From Streptomyces sp. NBC_00285 (GTDB lineage: Bacteria; Actinomycetota; Actinomycetes; Streptomycetales; Streptomycetaceae), in assembly GCF_036174265.1 (NCBI RefSeq), contig NZ_CP108055.1, positions 3,782,001 to 3,846,000 of the forward strand: a stretch of DNA of 64,000 bases. The letters are read 5' to 3'. The notes below the pieces were generated by a model that saw nothing but the letters and a program-made list of their open reading frames with translations, searched no databases and was not told the DNA's origin. Shown in pieces: positions 55,485 to 64,000 of the stretch (within the stretch, counting starts at the first letter, position 1; each line of letters begins with the position of its first letter). A program made the position numbers and the translations under genes.

Positions 55485-55838
55485 TCAGCCAGCGGTGACG
55501 GTGCTCCGCACGGTGCCGTCGACCCCCGCGACCAGTACCGGGGTGTCCGGCCCGCCCAGATCCCGCACGGCGGCCAGATCGGCCTCGGCAGCCGTGTCCG
55601 CCTCCGTGACGACCGCGGCCGCCTCCAGCGACTTCGCCCCGGACGCCACCGCCATGGCCACCGCGGTTTGCAGTGCGCTCAACCGCAAAGAGGCCAGCGC
55701 GACGGTCCCCGCCACATACGTCCGGCCGGTCTCGTCCCGCACGGCCGCCCCCTCGGGCACGGCATTGCGGGCCCGCGCCGAACGGGCCAGGGTGACGATC
55801 TTGCGGTCCTCGGGGTCGAGCGAGCTGTTGTCGGTCAT
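55485..55838 (-). CDS. Cytidine-deaminase-like protein lacking the zinc motif
   Basis: A 117-residue protein of the type often annotated as cytidine deaminase in Streptomyces. It keeps the fold pattern (IVTLARSARARNAVPEGAAV, VAGTVALASLRLSALQTAVA, VASGAKSLEAAAVV) but has no Cys or His at all in the expected HAE/PCxxC positions, so it cannot be a standard zinc deaminase. In related genomes I recall it near era; here about 5 kb of accessory DNA separates them. Confidence 0.75.
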   Translation of the reverse strand: MTDNSSLDPEDRKIVTLARSARARNAVPEGAAVRDETGRTYVAGTVALASLRLSALQTAVAMAVASGAKSLEAAAVVTEADTAAEADLAAVRDLGGPDTPVLVAGVDGTVRSTVTAG

Positions 55839-55866
55839 GACAGGAGCATACGAAGCACCGCCACGA

Positions 55867-56748
55867 TCACCCCGCCACGGGGTACATCGCCCCGCGCCGC
55901 CCCTCCGGCGAGGCCAGCCACTCCAGCTTGGCCGCGGTGTTCGCCTCGTCCAGCGGGGTGTGCAGGACCACCGTCAGATCGGGCCTCGCCGGCACCCGCA
56001 TCGCCGTGGACTCCACGCACAGCAGCCCGACCAGCGGATGGTCGAGCTCCTTGCGGATCGACCCGGCGTCCTCGATGTCCCGCCGCTCCCACAGCTCCGT
56101 GAACTCGGTACCGGTCTCCTGCAGCCGGGCCAGCACCTCCTGGAAACCCTCGTCGTGCGGACGCGCGGAGGAGGCGGCCCGGAACTGCGCGACGACGGTG
56201 CGCGCGTTCTGTTCCCAGCTGTGCGAACGCGATCGGTACAGCGGATCCGTGAAGAAGTCGATGATGCAGTTCTGCGTGTTCTCCGGCCGCATGCCGAGCA
56301 CCCAGCCCGCGGCCTCGTTGTACATCACACAGTTGTAGTACGGGTCCATGATGTGCGCCGGATACGGCAGCCACGCGTCGATCAGCCGCCGCAGCCCCTC
56401 ACAGCCGTGGTCGGCGGCCGGCTCGGGCGCCGGCGGGTTCAACCCGGCCAGGACGTACAGGTGCCGCCGCTCGGCGTTGCTGAGCCGCAGCACCCGCCCG
56501 ACGGAGTCGAGAACCTGCGGGGAGACGGAGATGTCCCGCCCCTGCTCCAGCCACTGGTACCAGGAGGCACCCACCCCGGCGAGCACGGCGACCTCCTCGC
56601 GCCGCAGCCCGGGCGTCCGCCGCCGCGCACCGCCGTCCGGCAGCCCGGCCTCGGTGGGCGAGACCCGGGCCCGCCGGCTCATCAGGAACTCTCGCAGTTC
56701 ACGGAGCCGATGCGTCTTGCCCGCACCCGTCTCGATCACGTCCGCCAC
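55867..56748 (-). CDS. XRE-type helix-turn-helix regulator with MmyB-like domain
   Basis: A 293-residue regulator. The helix-turn-helix (about 30-100) has RRTPGLRREEVAVLAGVGAS and WYQWLEQGRDISVSPQVLDS, and the C-terminal part (about 110-290) is the MmyB-like ligand-binding domain (DPYYNCVMYNEAAGWVLGM, HPLVGLLCVESTAM). It is divergent from an MFS exporter, with a 19-bp palindrome between them, and probably regulates it. Confidence 0.88.
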   Translation of the reverse strand: MADVIETGAGKTHRLRELREFLMSRRARVSPTEAGLPDGGARRRTPGLRREEVAVLAGVGASWYQWLEQGRDISVSPQVLDSVGRVLRLSNAERRHLYVLAGLNPPAPEPAADHGCEGLRRLIDAWLPYPAHIMDPYYNCVMYNEAAGWVLGMRPENTQNCIIDFFTDPLYRSRSHSWEQNARTVVAQFRAASSARPHDEGFQEVLARLQETGTEFTELWERRDIEDAGSIRKELDHPLVGLLCVESTAMRVPARPDLTVVLHTPLDEANTAAKLEWLASPEGRRGAMYPVAG

Positions 56749-56773
56749 GTACTCCCCCTGCGCTCACGCCCGA

Positions 56774-56792
56774 CTGGTGGTGCCACCACCAG
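56774..56792. promoter_or_regulatory. Perfect 19-bp palindrome in a divergent promoter
   Basis: CTGGTGGTG-C-CACCACCAG is fully symmetric. It lies in the 94-bp gap between the XRE regulator and the MFS exporter and is the likely operator. Confidence 0.6.
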
Positions 56793-56842
56793 GACAACTT
56801 CCCGCTCCCCACGGTCATTCCGACGGCCGCAGGCTCTCACTC

Positions 56843-58282
56843 ATGGCGATCGACACCACTCCTACGGTAATCCCCGACCCAGCACTCGACACCCCCCGGC
56901 TGTCGACGCGCGACAAACTCGTCCTCTTCGTCCTGTGCGCCGCCCAGTTCATGGTCGCGCTGGACTTCTCCGTCCTGAACGTCGCCCTGCCCGTCCTCGG
57001 CGCCGACCTCGGCATGAGCCGGTCCGGCCTGCAGTGGGCGGTCACGGCGTTCGCACTGCCGTCCGGCGGTTTCCTGCTCCTGTTCGGCCGCGTGGGAGAC
57101 CTGTACGGCCGTCGGAAGCTGTTCCTCACCGGGCTCGCCCTGTTCGGCGCGGCCTCCCTGCTCGCGACCTTCGCGTGGAACCCGGCGTCGTTCCTCGCCG
57201 GACGTGCCCTGCAGGGCCTCGGCGCGGCGGCGATCGTACCGACCGGCATGGCCCTGCTGACCACGACCTTCCCCGAGGGCCCCGCCCGCCACCGCGCTCT
57301 GGGCATCTCCGGCACCCTGCTCTCGCTCGGCTTCACCGTCGGCATGGTGGCCGGCGGCACCCTCACCGACACCTTCGGCTGGCGCTCCACGATGGGCCTG
57401 CTCGCCCTGTTCGCCCTGATCGTGCTGCCGCTGGCCCCCACGCTGCTGCCCGAATCCCGCACCCCGGACCGCCCCCGGCTCGACATCCCCGGCGCGATCA
57501 CGGTCACCGGCGGTCTGCTCTCCCTGATCTACGCCCTGTCCACGGCCGCCGACCACGGCTTCGCCCGCGCCGACGTGATCACGACCCTGATCGCCGGCCT
57601 GCTGCTCCTCGCCGCGTTCGTCACGATCGAGTCCCGGACCGCGACTCCGCTGGTCTCCCTGCCCATGCTGCGCCGCCGCACGGTGGCGTGGGGCAACATC
57701 GGCGGTCTGGTCACCTTCTCGATGATGTCGACGGTCGTCTTCGCGCTGACCCTCTACCTCCAGGAGGTGCTGCGCCTCTCCGCGTTCGAGACCGGCCTGG
57801 TCTTCGGTGTCCAGGGCGTGCTGTCGGCGGTCGCGGGCAGCTACGCCTCCAGGGTCATCGGCCGCTTCGGCGCCCACCGCACACTGGCCGGTTCGCTCTT
57901 CGGCCAGGGCGTCCTGATCGCCGCCCTGCTGGGCCTGAACACCCAGAGCTGGTCCGTCTGGCTCGCCACCGCCGCCGTGTCCCTGGCCAGCATGTGCCAC
58001 CTGGGCGCGATCATCTCGTACGGCGTCACGGTCACCTCCGGCGTACCGGACGAGGAGCAGGGTCTGGCCACCGGTCTTGTGACCTCGACCCAGCAGGTCG
58101 GCCTCACGATCGGCATCCCCCTGCTCGGCGTCCTCGCCACCACCACGCACGACCTGATGTCCGGCGTCCACACCGTCCTCGCCCTGGACGCGGTGATCGT
58201 GCTCGCGGCGGCGGCACTGGTCGCGGTGGGGCTGCGGGTGCGCTCAGGAGCGGTCGAGGCGAAGCCGCTCGGCGCGCGGTAG
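56843..58282 (+). CDS. MFS transporter, DHA2 family
   Basis: A 479-residue exporter with about 14 helices. LDFSVLNVALPVLGADLGMS (motif D1), GRVGDLYGRRKLFLTG (motif A) and GFTVGMVAGGTLTDTFGWRS (motif C) are clear. The ATG at 56843 has no strong ribosome binding site. It is divergent from the XRE/MmyB regulator; such pairs often give inducible drug efflux. The last 39 bp overlap the end of the YjbR-like gene on the opposite strand. Confidence 0.9.
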   Translation: MAIDTTPTVIPDPALDTPRLSTRDKLVLFVLCAAQFMVALDFSVLNVALPVLGADLGMSRSGLQWAVTAFALPSGGFLLLFGRVGDLYGRRKLFLTGLALFGAASLLATFAWNPASFLAGRALQGLGAAAIVPTGMALLTTTFPEGPARHRALGISGTLLSLGFTVGMVAGGTLTDTFGWRSTMGLLALFALIVLPLAPTLLPESRTPDRPRLDIPGAITVTGGLLSLIYALSTAADHGFARADVITTLIAGLLLLAAFVTIESRTATPLVSLPMLRRRTVAWGNIGGLVTFSMMSTVVFALTLYLQEVLRLSAFETGLVFGVQGVLSAVAGSYASRVIGRFGAHRTLAGSLFGQGVLIAALLGLNTQSWSVWLATAAVSLASMCHLGAIISYGVTVTSGVPDEEQGLATGLVTSTQQVGLTIGIPLLGVLATTTHDLMSGVHTVLALDAVIVLAAAALVAVGLRVRSGAVEAKPLGAR

Positions 58283-58603
58283 ACCCGCCACCACCAGGTC
58301 GTACGAATCCTCGACGAGCTCCCGGACCAGACGGTCCGGGAGCTCTCCGTCGACCGTGACGGTGTTCCAGTGGCGCTTGTTCATGTGATAGCCGGGAATG
58401 ACCAGGCCAGGGTGCTCCCCGCGCAGCCGGATCGCGTCCTCCGGATCGCACTTGAGGTTGACCTTCAGGGGCTGTGCGTCGATCCAGCTCAGGGCGAACA
58501 TCTTGCCCAGCACCTTGAAGACCGAGATCTCCGGGCTGAACGGGAAGTCCTCCACCGCCGCGTTGAACGACAGGCACAGAGCGCGCAGCTCCTTCGGCCT
58601 CAC
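58244..58603 (-). CDS. MmcQ/YjbR-family protein
   Basis: A 119-residue protein with the double-wing DNA-binding-like fold of the family: [59 protein letters not shown]. Function in general is unclear. Its ATG overlaps the stop of the CBS-protein gene (ATGA), so it is the last gene of the phoH-ybeY-CBS operon. Its end overlaps the MFS gene by 39 bp. Confidence 0.88.
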   Translation of the reverse strand: MRPKELRALCLSFNAAVEDFPFSPEISVFKVLGKMFALSWIDAQPLKVNLKCDPEDAIRLRGEHPGLVIPGYHMNKRHWNTVTVDGELPDRLVRELVEDSYDLVVAGLPRAERLRLDRS

Positions 58604-59898
58604 AGCTGCTCCGTCTCCTTCTCCTGGGGGCCCACCGGCTCCACCAGCACCGTCACGATCTTGTTCCGGCGGCCCGCCGCGGCCTCCGCGGTCAGCCGCA
58701 GCCGGCGCCCGTCGGGAAGCTCGACCACACTCGACGCCCCGGCGATCGGGACCCGGCCCAGTGCCTTCGCCAGCAGCCCACCGACGGTCTCCACGTCCTC
58801 GTCGTCGTACTCGTCGAGCCCGTACAACTCGCCCAGGTCGGTGATGTCGAGGCGGGCGGTGACCCGGTGCCGGTCGTCACCGAGCTCCTCCACAGGAGGC
58901 AGCTCGCGGTCGTACTCGTCGGTGATCTCGCCGACGATCTCCTCCAGGATGTCCTCGATGGTGACGATGCCGGCCGTGCCGCCGTACTCGTCGATGACGA
59001 CGGCGACGTGGTTGCGGTCCTGCTGCATCTCGCGCAGCAGGTCACCGGCGTTCTTGGTGTCGGGCACGAAGGCGGCCGGACGCATGGTCGTGGAGACCAG
59101 CTCGGACTCGGCGTCCCGGCTGATGTGCGTCTTGCGGACCAGGTCCTTCAGATAGACGATCCCCACGATGTCGTCCTCGCTCTCGCCGCTCACCGGGATA
59201 CGCGAGAAACCCGACCTGAGCGCCAGGGTCAGCGCCTGACGGATCGTCTTGTACCGCTCGATGACGACGAGATCGGTCCGCGGGACCATGACCTCCCGCA
59301 CCAGCGTGTCCCCCAGCTCGAAGACCGAGTGCACCATCCGGCGCTCGTCGTCCTCGATCAGGGACTCCTTCTCGGCGAGGTCGACCAGCGCGCGCAGCTC
59401 CGCCTCGGAGGCGAAGGGCCCCCGGCGGAAGCCCTTGCCGGGCGTCAACGCGTTGCCGATGAGAATCAGCAACGACGGGACGGGGCCCATGACCCGGGCC
59501 AGCGGGACGAGGATGTACGCCGCCGCGGTCGCCGTGTTGAGGGGATGCTGGCGGCCGATGGTGCGCGGGGAGACGCCGACGGCGACGTACGACACCAGGA
59601 CCATGACGCCGATCGCGACCAGCAGGGCGCGGGTCGTGCCCGGGAACTCCTGGAGGCAGGCGTAGGTGACCAGCGCCGCCGCGGCCATCTCGCAGGCGAC
59701 GCGCAGCAGCAGCGCCAGGTTGAGATAGCGGGTCGGATCGGCGGCGACCTGCGCGAGCTTCGCACTGCCCCGACGGCCGTTGCGTACGGCCTCCTCGGCA
59801 CGGAAGCTGGAGACGCGCGCGAGGCCCGCCTCCGCGCAGGCGGCGAGCCACGCGACGACGACCAGGGCGATCGCGCCCGAGACGAGCGACAGACTCAT
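58600..59898 (-). CDS. CNNM/CorC-type membrane protein with CBS domains
   Basis: A 432-residue protein. The DUF21 membrane domain (about 1-145, four helices) is followed by two CBS domains (about 200-325; [40 protein letters not shown]) and a C-terminal CorC/HlyC domain (about 345-430). The family includes hemolysin C-like proteins and magnesium/cobalt exporters. It starts by ATGA overlap with ybeY. Conserved operon position beside ybeY is usual in actinobacteria. Confidence 0.92.
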   Translation of the reverse strand: MSLSLVSGAIALVVVAWLAACAEAGLARVSSFRAEEAVRNGRRGSAKLAQVAADPTRYLNLALLLRVACEMAAAALVTYACLQEFPGTTRALLVAIGVMVLVSYVAVGVSPRTIGRQHPLNTATAAAYILVPLARVMGPVPSLLILIGNALTPGKGFRRGPFASEAELRALVDLAEKESLIEDDERRMVHSVFELGDTLVREVMVPRTDLVVIERYKTIRQALTLALRSGFSRIPVSGESEDDIVGIVYLKDLVRKTHISRDAESELVSTTMRPAAFVPDTKNAGDLLREMQQDRNHVAVVIDEYGGTAGIVTIEDILEEIVGEITDEYDRELPPVEELGDDRHRVTARLDITDLGELYGLDEYDDEDVETVGGLLAKALGRVPIAGASSVVELPDGRRLRLTAEAAAGRRNKIVTVLVEPVGPQEKETEQL

Positions 59899-60392
59899 GA
59901 GACGGTCGGCGCCGGGGACGGGCCGGTGAAGCCCTTCTCCTGCCGCCACCCGTCCACGATGGCCGCCTGGAGGCCGAACATCTCGGCCTTCTCGTCCGGC
60001 TCCTCGTGGTCGTAACCGAGAAGGTGCAACACCCCGTGGACGGTGAGCAGTTGGAGCTCCTCGTCCATGGAGTGCTGCGTCTCGGCCTCCTCGCCCTGCC
60101 GCTTGGCGACCTCGGGACAGAGCACGATGTCGCCGAGGAGGCCCTGCGGGGGCTCGTCGTCGTCCTTGCTGGGCGGCCGAAGCTCGTCCATCGGGAAGGA
60201 CATGACGTCGGTGGGCCCCGGCAGGTCCATCCACTGGATGTGCAGCTGCTCCATGGCGTCGTCGTCGACGACGATCACCGAGAGCTCGGAGAGCGGATGG
60301 ATGCGCATCCGCGCGAGCGCGTAGCGGGCGATGTCGAGGATCGCCTGCTCGTCGACCTCGGTTCCGGACTCGTTGTTGACGTCGATCGACAT
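59895..60392 (-). CDS. ybeY: Endoribonuclease YbeY
   Basis: A 165-residue zinc metalloprotein for 16S rRNA 3'-end maturation and ribosome quality control. The motif [11 protein letters not shown] gives His119, His123 and His129. [10 protein letters not shown] and [11 protein letters not shown] are also conserved. The ATG at 60392 lies 13 bp after the phoH stop and its own stop overlaps the CBS-protein start. Confidence 0.95.
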   Translation of the reverse strand: MSIDVNNESGTEVDEQAILDIARYALARMRIHPLSELSVIVVDDDAMEQLHIQWMDLPGPTDVMSFPMDELRPPSKDDDEPPQGLLGDIVLCPEVAKRQGEEAETQHSMDEELQLLTVHGVLHLLGYDHEEPDEKAEMFGLQAAIVDGWRQEKGFTGPSPAPTVS

Positions 60393-60405
60393 GGTGCTGG
60401 CTTGT

Positions 60406-62544
60406 CTACTTCCGCTCGTTCCGGCCGCCCTTGTGGGTGCCGTTCTCCGTACCGTTCTCGCTGTCGTACTTCTCGTACGCGTCGACGATACGGCCGACCA
60501 GCTTGTGCCGGACGACATCCTGGGACGACAGCCGGGAGAAGTGGACGTCGTCCAGTCCCTCCAGGATGTCCTGCACCTGACGCAGACCCGACTTGGTGCC
60601 GTTGGGCAGGTCGACCTGCGTCACGTCACCCGTGATCACGATCTTCGACTCGAAGCCGAGCCGGGTGAGGAACATCTTCATCTGCTCGGGGCTCGTGTTC
60701 TGGGCCTCGTCCAGGATGATGAAGGCGTCATTGAGGGTGTTGTGCGTCAGCAGGTAGTCCTGCGTGACGTACAGCGAGTCCTCGGCCGCCACCTGGATGC
60801 AGACGGTCTCCTCCCGGCCCGCGGGCTCGATGCTGTCGATGAACCGCATCGGGCGTCCGCCGCCTCCGGCCGCGTGGTACGTGTCGCGCTTGCGGGCGAG
60901 GCGGAAGGGTTCGATGCCCTCCGGGAGACGGATGTCGACGATGTGGGCGTCATGCCGATACCCGATCTCACGGCCCTTCGCGAGACCCGAGTTACGGCCC
61001 TCGGCAGCCCTGCGACGGGCGTACGCGACACCGCCCAACGACTGCACGAGCGAGATCACGTCATCCCGCAGCATGATCGATGTCGTCGAGTACTGGATCC
61101 GGCAGGTGCGGTCCTTCTGCGTGACGGGACCACCGTCGGAGTCCAGCAGACCCTGGAGGACGGCCAGCCGAACCTCTTCGGAGTTGTACAGGTAGTCGTC
61201 CGGGACGAACTTCGAGTGCGAGCGTGTGCGCAGCAGGTCCAACTCGCGCAGAACCCGGGTGACCGGGTTCTCCAGGGTGACCACGTCGCCGGGAGACTTG
61301 ATCCGGTTGAGGATGTGGTCGGGCCCGCTCTTGTGCCTCACCGCGACACCGGGGAGAGCGGCTTCCAAAGCCTTGGCCAGCTCAGGATCCTCAGTCGCGA
61401 AGGAGGGAGTGGTGGAACCCGTGAGGCATCCGTCGCCCAACAGCAGTCCCAGCGCGTACGGATCCATGGGGACCTCACGCTCCGGGAAACAGACAGGCGC
61501 CGTCAGCATCGGCAGTTCGTACCGGCGAGCGTGCGCCGCCCGCAGGTTGCCGATCATGTCCTGGGTCTCCAGGACCCGCCACGGCTTGTTGCGGCGCTTG
61601 TCCGAGGCTGTGCGGACAGTCCACAGGTGCTCGCCGCAGCACAGTGTCCAGGAGCCGTCCTGCGCCGTGACACGGTAGATGTCCCGCTCGCCCTGCGGGT
61701 ACACGCCAAGGACCGGAGTAGGCTCACCGTTCGAGCCGATGACCAGGTCACCGACCTGAAGGTCACCGATGGGACGCCACCCGTCCGGCGTCAGCACGTT
61801 GGTGAAGAGAGGCTGGCTTCTGCCCCTCATGTATGCCAGCGGGGCCACCTCGATCGTCCCCGCCGCCATCAGCTTCGGGATCGAGTCCGGGTCCAGCATG
61901 TCGTGCAGGGCGTCGTACAGCGGGCGCAGGTAGGGGTCGATCTTCTCGTACAGCGTGCCGGGCAGGAAGCCCAGCCGCTCGCCCGCCTCGACCGCGGGAC
62001 GGGTCAGGATGATGCGGCTGACCTGCTTGGTCTGCAGCGCCTGCACCGCCTTGGCCATGGCGAGGTAGGTCTTGCCGGTACCGGCGGGGCCGATGCCGAA
62101 GACGATCGTGTGCGTGTCGATCGCGTCGACGTACCGCTTCTGGTTGAGGGTCTTGGGGCGGATGGTGCGACCGCGCGAGGACAGGATGTTCTGCGTGAGC
62201 ACTTCGGCCGGGGTCTCCTGGCCGTCACTCGTCCCGTTCTCGCTCGCTCGCAGCATGGCGATCGAGCGTTCCACTGCGTCCTCCGTCATCGGCTGTCCGG
62301 TGCGGAGCACCAGCATCATCTCGTCGAACAGACGCTGGACGAGGGCGACGTCCGCCGCCTCACCTGTAGCGCTGATCTCGTTGCCCCGGACATGGATGTC
62401 GGCCGCCGGGAAAGCCTGCTCTATGACGCGCAGAAGGGAGTCGCCGGATCCCAGGATCGAGACCATGGGGTGCTGGGCGGGGACCGTGAACTGTGCTCTC
62501 GCCTGCCCCTGCGCGGGGCTGTGACCTGTGGGTGTCTGAGTCAT
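60406..62544 (-). CDS. phoH: PhoH-family ATPase interrupted by an intein
   Basis: A 712-residue precursor. The PhoH host is split: N-part 1-242 with Walker A GPAGTGKT (152-159), and C-part 603-712 with Walker B FIILDEAQ (608-615). Residues 243-602 are an intein (see separate entry). Joined, YMRGR and TLNDAF give the normal PhoH sequence, a 352-residue protein. PhoH is a phosphate-starvation-type ATPase, linked to RNA metabolism by its pairing with YbeY. The ATG at 62544 is the family start, although a GAGGAGG lies about 25 bases upstream, rather far. First gene of the operon phoH-ybeY-CBS-yjbR. Confidence 0.93.
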   Translation of the reverse strand: MTQTPTGHSPAQGQARAQFTVPAQHPMVSILGSGDSLLRVIEQAFPAADIHVRGNEISATGEAADVALVQRLFDEMMLVLRTGQPMTEDAVERSIAMLRASENGTSDGQETPAEVLTQNILSSRGRTIRPKTLNQKRYVDAIDTHTIVFGIGPAGTGKTYLAMAKAVQALQTKQVSRIILTRPAVEAGERLGFLPGTLYEKIDPYLRPLYDALHDMLDPDSIPKLMAAGTIEVAPLAYMRGRSQPLFTNVLTPDGWRPIGDLQVGDLVIGSNGEPTPVLGVYPQGERDIYRVTAQDGSWTLCCGEHLWTVRTASDKRRNKPWRVLETQDMIGNLRAAHARRYELPMLTAPVCFPEREVPMDPYALGLLLGDGCLTGSTTPSFATEDPELAKALEAALPGVAVRHKSGPDHILNRIKSPGDVVTLENPVTRVLRELDLLRTRSHSKFVPDDYLYNSEEVRLAVLQGLLDSDGGPVTQKDRTCRIQYSTTSIMLRDDVISLVQSLGGVAYARRRAAEGRNSGLAKGREIGYRHDAHIVDIRLPEGIEPFRLARKRDTYHAAGGGGRPMRFIDSIEPAGREETVCIQVAAEDSLYVTQDYLLTHNTLNDAFIILDEAQNTSPEQMKMFLTRLGFESKIVITGDVTQVDLPNGTKSGLRQVQDILEGLDDVHFSRLSSQDVVRHKLVGRIVDAYEKYDSENGTENGTHKGGRNERK
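60739..61818 (-). mobile_element. Intein with LAGLIDADG homing endonuclease in PhoH
   Basis: These 1080 bp encode 360 residues inserted in frame. The first residue is Ser243 ([20 protein letters not shown]), the Hint domain continues with QVGDLVIG and a block [13 protein letters not shown] (Thr300, His306). The endonuclease has two LAGLIDADG-type helices, [11 protein letters not shown] (364-374) and LQGLLDSDG (463-471). Block [21 protein letters not shown] leads to block G with the C-terminal LLTHN (His601, Asn602) and the +1 residue Thr603. All residues needed for splicing are present. The insertion is about nine residues before the Walker B Asp-Glu, a conserved active-site region as inteins prefer. 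Confidence 0.93.
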
Positions 62545-62787
62545 GGGCCGGCGCTGAAGGCCTGCGGTTCCTCCTCGTCACGGCCGCACCACTGGAGGCG
62601 GCCTCACGGTGTCAAGAGTACGTCGGTGCACTGACAACCCCGTAGGGCTTTTCGACGGTGAGGGCGCCCTCAATGCGGCGATGAGCCCTGCACGCTCCCC
62701 CACACCCCGGGGAAGAATGCGCTCACTACCACGTGTGTTCGAAGCGGCGTCGGCCACGGGGGTCCGTACAGAGAAAGCAGGAAGACC

Positions 62788-63504
62788 GTGCTGTTGCGTC
62801 TGCCCACGTCCCTGCCCGAGGCACAGGAGTGCCTGGCCGAGGGAGCGATACCCGTCGGCGGTGCCACGCTCGTGTGGGCCGCCTGGCAACGCGACGGCTT
62901 CCCCGAACAGTCCGTGTCACTGCGCGAGGTACCGGAGGCGAACGTCCTCGACGCCGGGGCGGTCGGGGCCGCGGTCCTGCTGCACCGGATCGACGAGCGG
63001 GTGCCGGAGGTGCTGCGGCGGGCCGCGTCCGGCATCGGCACCGGGGCCGTGCGGCGGACCGCCACGGTGGGCGGGAACATCGTCGGCAGCACCCTGCGCT
63101 GTCTACTGCCCGCGGCGCTCGTCCTGGACGCCCGTGCGCGGGTGCTGGCGGCGGAGGGGCCGTTCGAGACCGACCTCGCCGAACTGCTCGCCAAGAAGCC
63201 GCTGTTGCTGAGCCTGCACTGGGACGAACCGCTGGTCAGCGGCTACCACAAGGGGGCCGAGGCCCCGGGCGGCCCGCCTCCGCTGGTCGTCGCCACGGCG
63301 GTGGACGCGGGCGCCCGTCCCCTGCTGCGCATCGCCGTCCGCGACGGCTACGACTTCCTGGACGAGAGCGTGCCCTGCGAGCCGGACGCGCGGAGCGTGC
63401 TCGACGCGTTGAGCGGAACGGCGATCGGGGCGCTCCCCGCCGGGGCCCGCGAGGCGGTCCGGGAACAGGTCACCTCGGTACTGGAGCGCGCGGCCGAGCG
63501 CTGA
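62788..63504 (+). CDS. FAD_binding_5-type protein (molybdopterin dehydrogenase FAD subunit-like)
   Basis: A 238-residue protein. IPVGGATLVWAAW near residue 21 and TATVGGNIVGSTLRCLLPAA (about 91-110) are the two FAD-pyrophosphate motifs of CO dehydrogenase/xanthine dehydrogenase medium subunits, and the C-terminal part resembles their last domain. It is shorter than usual (about 280-300), and no molybdopterin or [2Fe-2S] subunit is encoded within the window beside it. The GTG at 62788 follows AGGAAGA. It may be a stand-alone flavoprotein. Confidence 0.8.
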   Translation: MLLRLPTSLPEAQECLAEGAIPVGGATLVWAAWQRDGFPEQSVSLREVPEANVLDAGAVGAAVLLHRIDERVPEVLRRAASGIGTGAVRRTATVGGNIVGSTLRCLLPAALVLDARARVLAAEGPFETDLAELLAKKPLLLSLHWDEPLVSGYHKGAEAPGGPPPLVVATAVDAGARPLLRIAVRDGYDFLDESVPCEPDARSVLDALSGTAIGALPAGAREAVREQVTSVLERAAER

Positions 63505-63710
63505 CGCCGACCCGCCCACACGCGGCGCACCGGATCCGCGAGCCCGTCGCCACCGACGCCCGAAGCGGTCCGGCAAGCCCTCACAGCGACCGACCCGCTC
63601 GGCGGAGCGCTGATGTGGTCCGGACTCAGGCGTCGGTGTCCTCGGGGCCGCCACCCCGATGTGCCGTGGAGAAAGGCCGGTCGGCGGCGATGCGCTGCGG
63701 CCCCGGGCCC

Positions 63711-64000
63711 TCAGGCCGATCTGCCGAACCCGATCGTCGGCACTGCCCGCCGCAGTGGCCAGCCCGGGGACTCCTCCTCCGGGATCAGGGCCGCGAGGAA
63801 CGCGTACCGTCGCAGGGCCGCCGGGTCCTGGGAGTCGACGGACTGGACCTTGCGCCACCAGGCGCCGATCTCGGACCAGCCCGGGGCGGACAGGGAGCCG
63901 CCGAACTCCTGGACGGAGAGCGCGGCGGTCAGGCCGGCGAAGGCCAGCCGGTCCGCGAGCGGCCAGCCCGCCAGGGTGCCGGTGACGAAGCCGGCCACGA
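63711..64000 (-). CDS. PfkB-family carbohydrate kinase, C-terminal part (partial at window edge)
   Basis: The frame runs off the right edge and gives the last 96 or so residues of a sugar kinase. AGFVTGTLAGWPLADRLAFA and AALSVQEFGGSLSAPGWSEI match the helix after the catalytic GAGD motif (outside the window) and the C-terminal end of PfkB kinases. The codon at 63998-63996 reads GTG but is internal. Substrate cannot be told from this part. Confidence 0.82.
   Translation of the reverse strand, partial: VAGFVTGTLAGWPLADRLAFAGLTAALSVQEFGGSLSAPGWSEIGAWWRKVQSVDSQDPAALRRYAFLAALIPEEESPGWPLRRAVPTIGFGRSA

Overview
The window is high-GC chromosomal DNA with typical actinomycete features: GTG starts, short ATGA or GTGA overlaps inside operons, several apparently leaderless genes, and no tRNA, rRNA, CRISPR array, transposase or prophage gene that I could see. 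The gene content (zur with znuACB, glyS, uppS, recO, leuA with a leader peptide, phoH-ybeY-CBS protein, era, ppdK, dusB) points to a Streptomyces or a close relative. From memory this resembles the conserved core of Streptomyces chromosomes, interrupted by accessory blocks; that should be checked by alignment.

Layout: 1-1408 is the end of assimilatory nitrite reductase (nirB C-terminus, nirD). 1455-3845 holds a TetR regulator and two short-chain dehydrogenases. 4340-7060 is pyruvate phosphate dikinase. 7480-12197 is a ROK regulator divergent from two (alpha/alpha)6 glycosidases of the glucosylglycerate/glycogen-debranching type. 12364-18979 carries a membrane sulfatase, DusB, an MFS exporter, a ComB-like phosphatase, a small CxxC/HxxxxH protein and GalU. 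19012-20660 is a TetR and aldo/keto reductase pair behind a clear palindromic operator. 20808-25591 is glyS and the zinc uptake locus znuACB-zur. 25798-29981 has a secreted M4 protease, uppS and recO, with a duplicated recO start upstream.

30246-38245 is more variable: a secreted tripeptidyl-peptidase-like hydrolase, a GNAT domain fused to six membrane helices, a D-amino-acid oxidase, an exported clan GH-A-like protein divergent from a class A beta-lactamase, a tyrosine phosphatase, and a SigE-family sigma factor with a membrane partner. 38305-42340 is a two-component system downstream of an MMPL exporter. 42480-46770 has a zinc-ribbon protein, leuA with a Leu-rich leader peptide, and a protealysin-emfourin protease/inhibitor pair. 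46829-49386 is a GH1 glycosidase with an MFS transporter. 49510-50469 is era.

50644-55280 looks like an accessory insertion between era and a cytidine-deaminase-like gene: amtB-glnK without glnD, then a three-gene surface-protein locus resembling the WxL systems of Firmicutes. 55485-58603 has the deaminase-like gene, an XRE regulator divergent from an MFS exporter, and a YjbR protein. 58600-62544 is the tightly overlapped phoH-ybeY-CBS-YjbR operon, in which phoH is split by a 360-residue intein with a LAGLIDADG endonuclease. The window ends with a solo FAD_binding_5 protein and the C-terminus of a PfkB sugar kinase.

The most notable items are the PhoH intein, the tandem duplication of the recO start, the WxL-like locus with its candidate ECF promoter and 43-bp inverted repeat, the class A beta-lactamase whose ribosome binding site points at an ATC codon, and the GNAT-membrane fusion.
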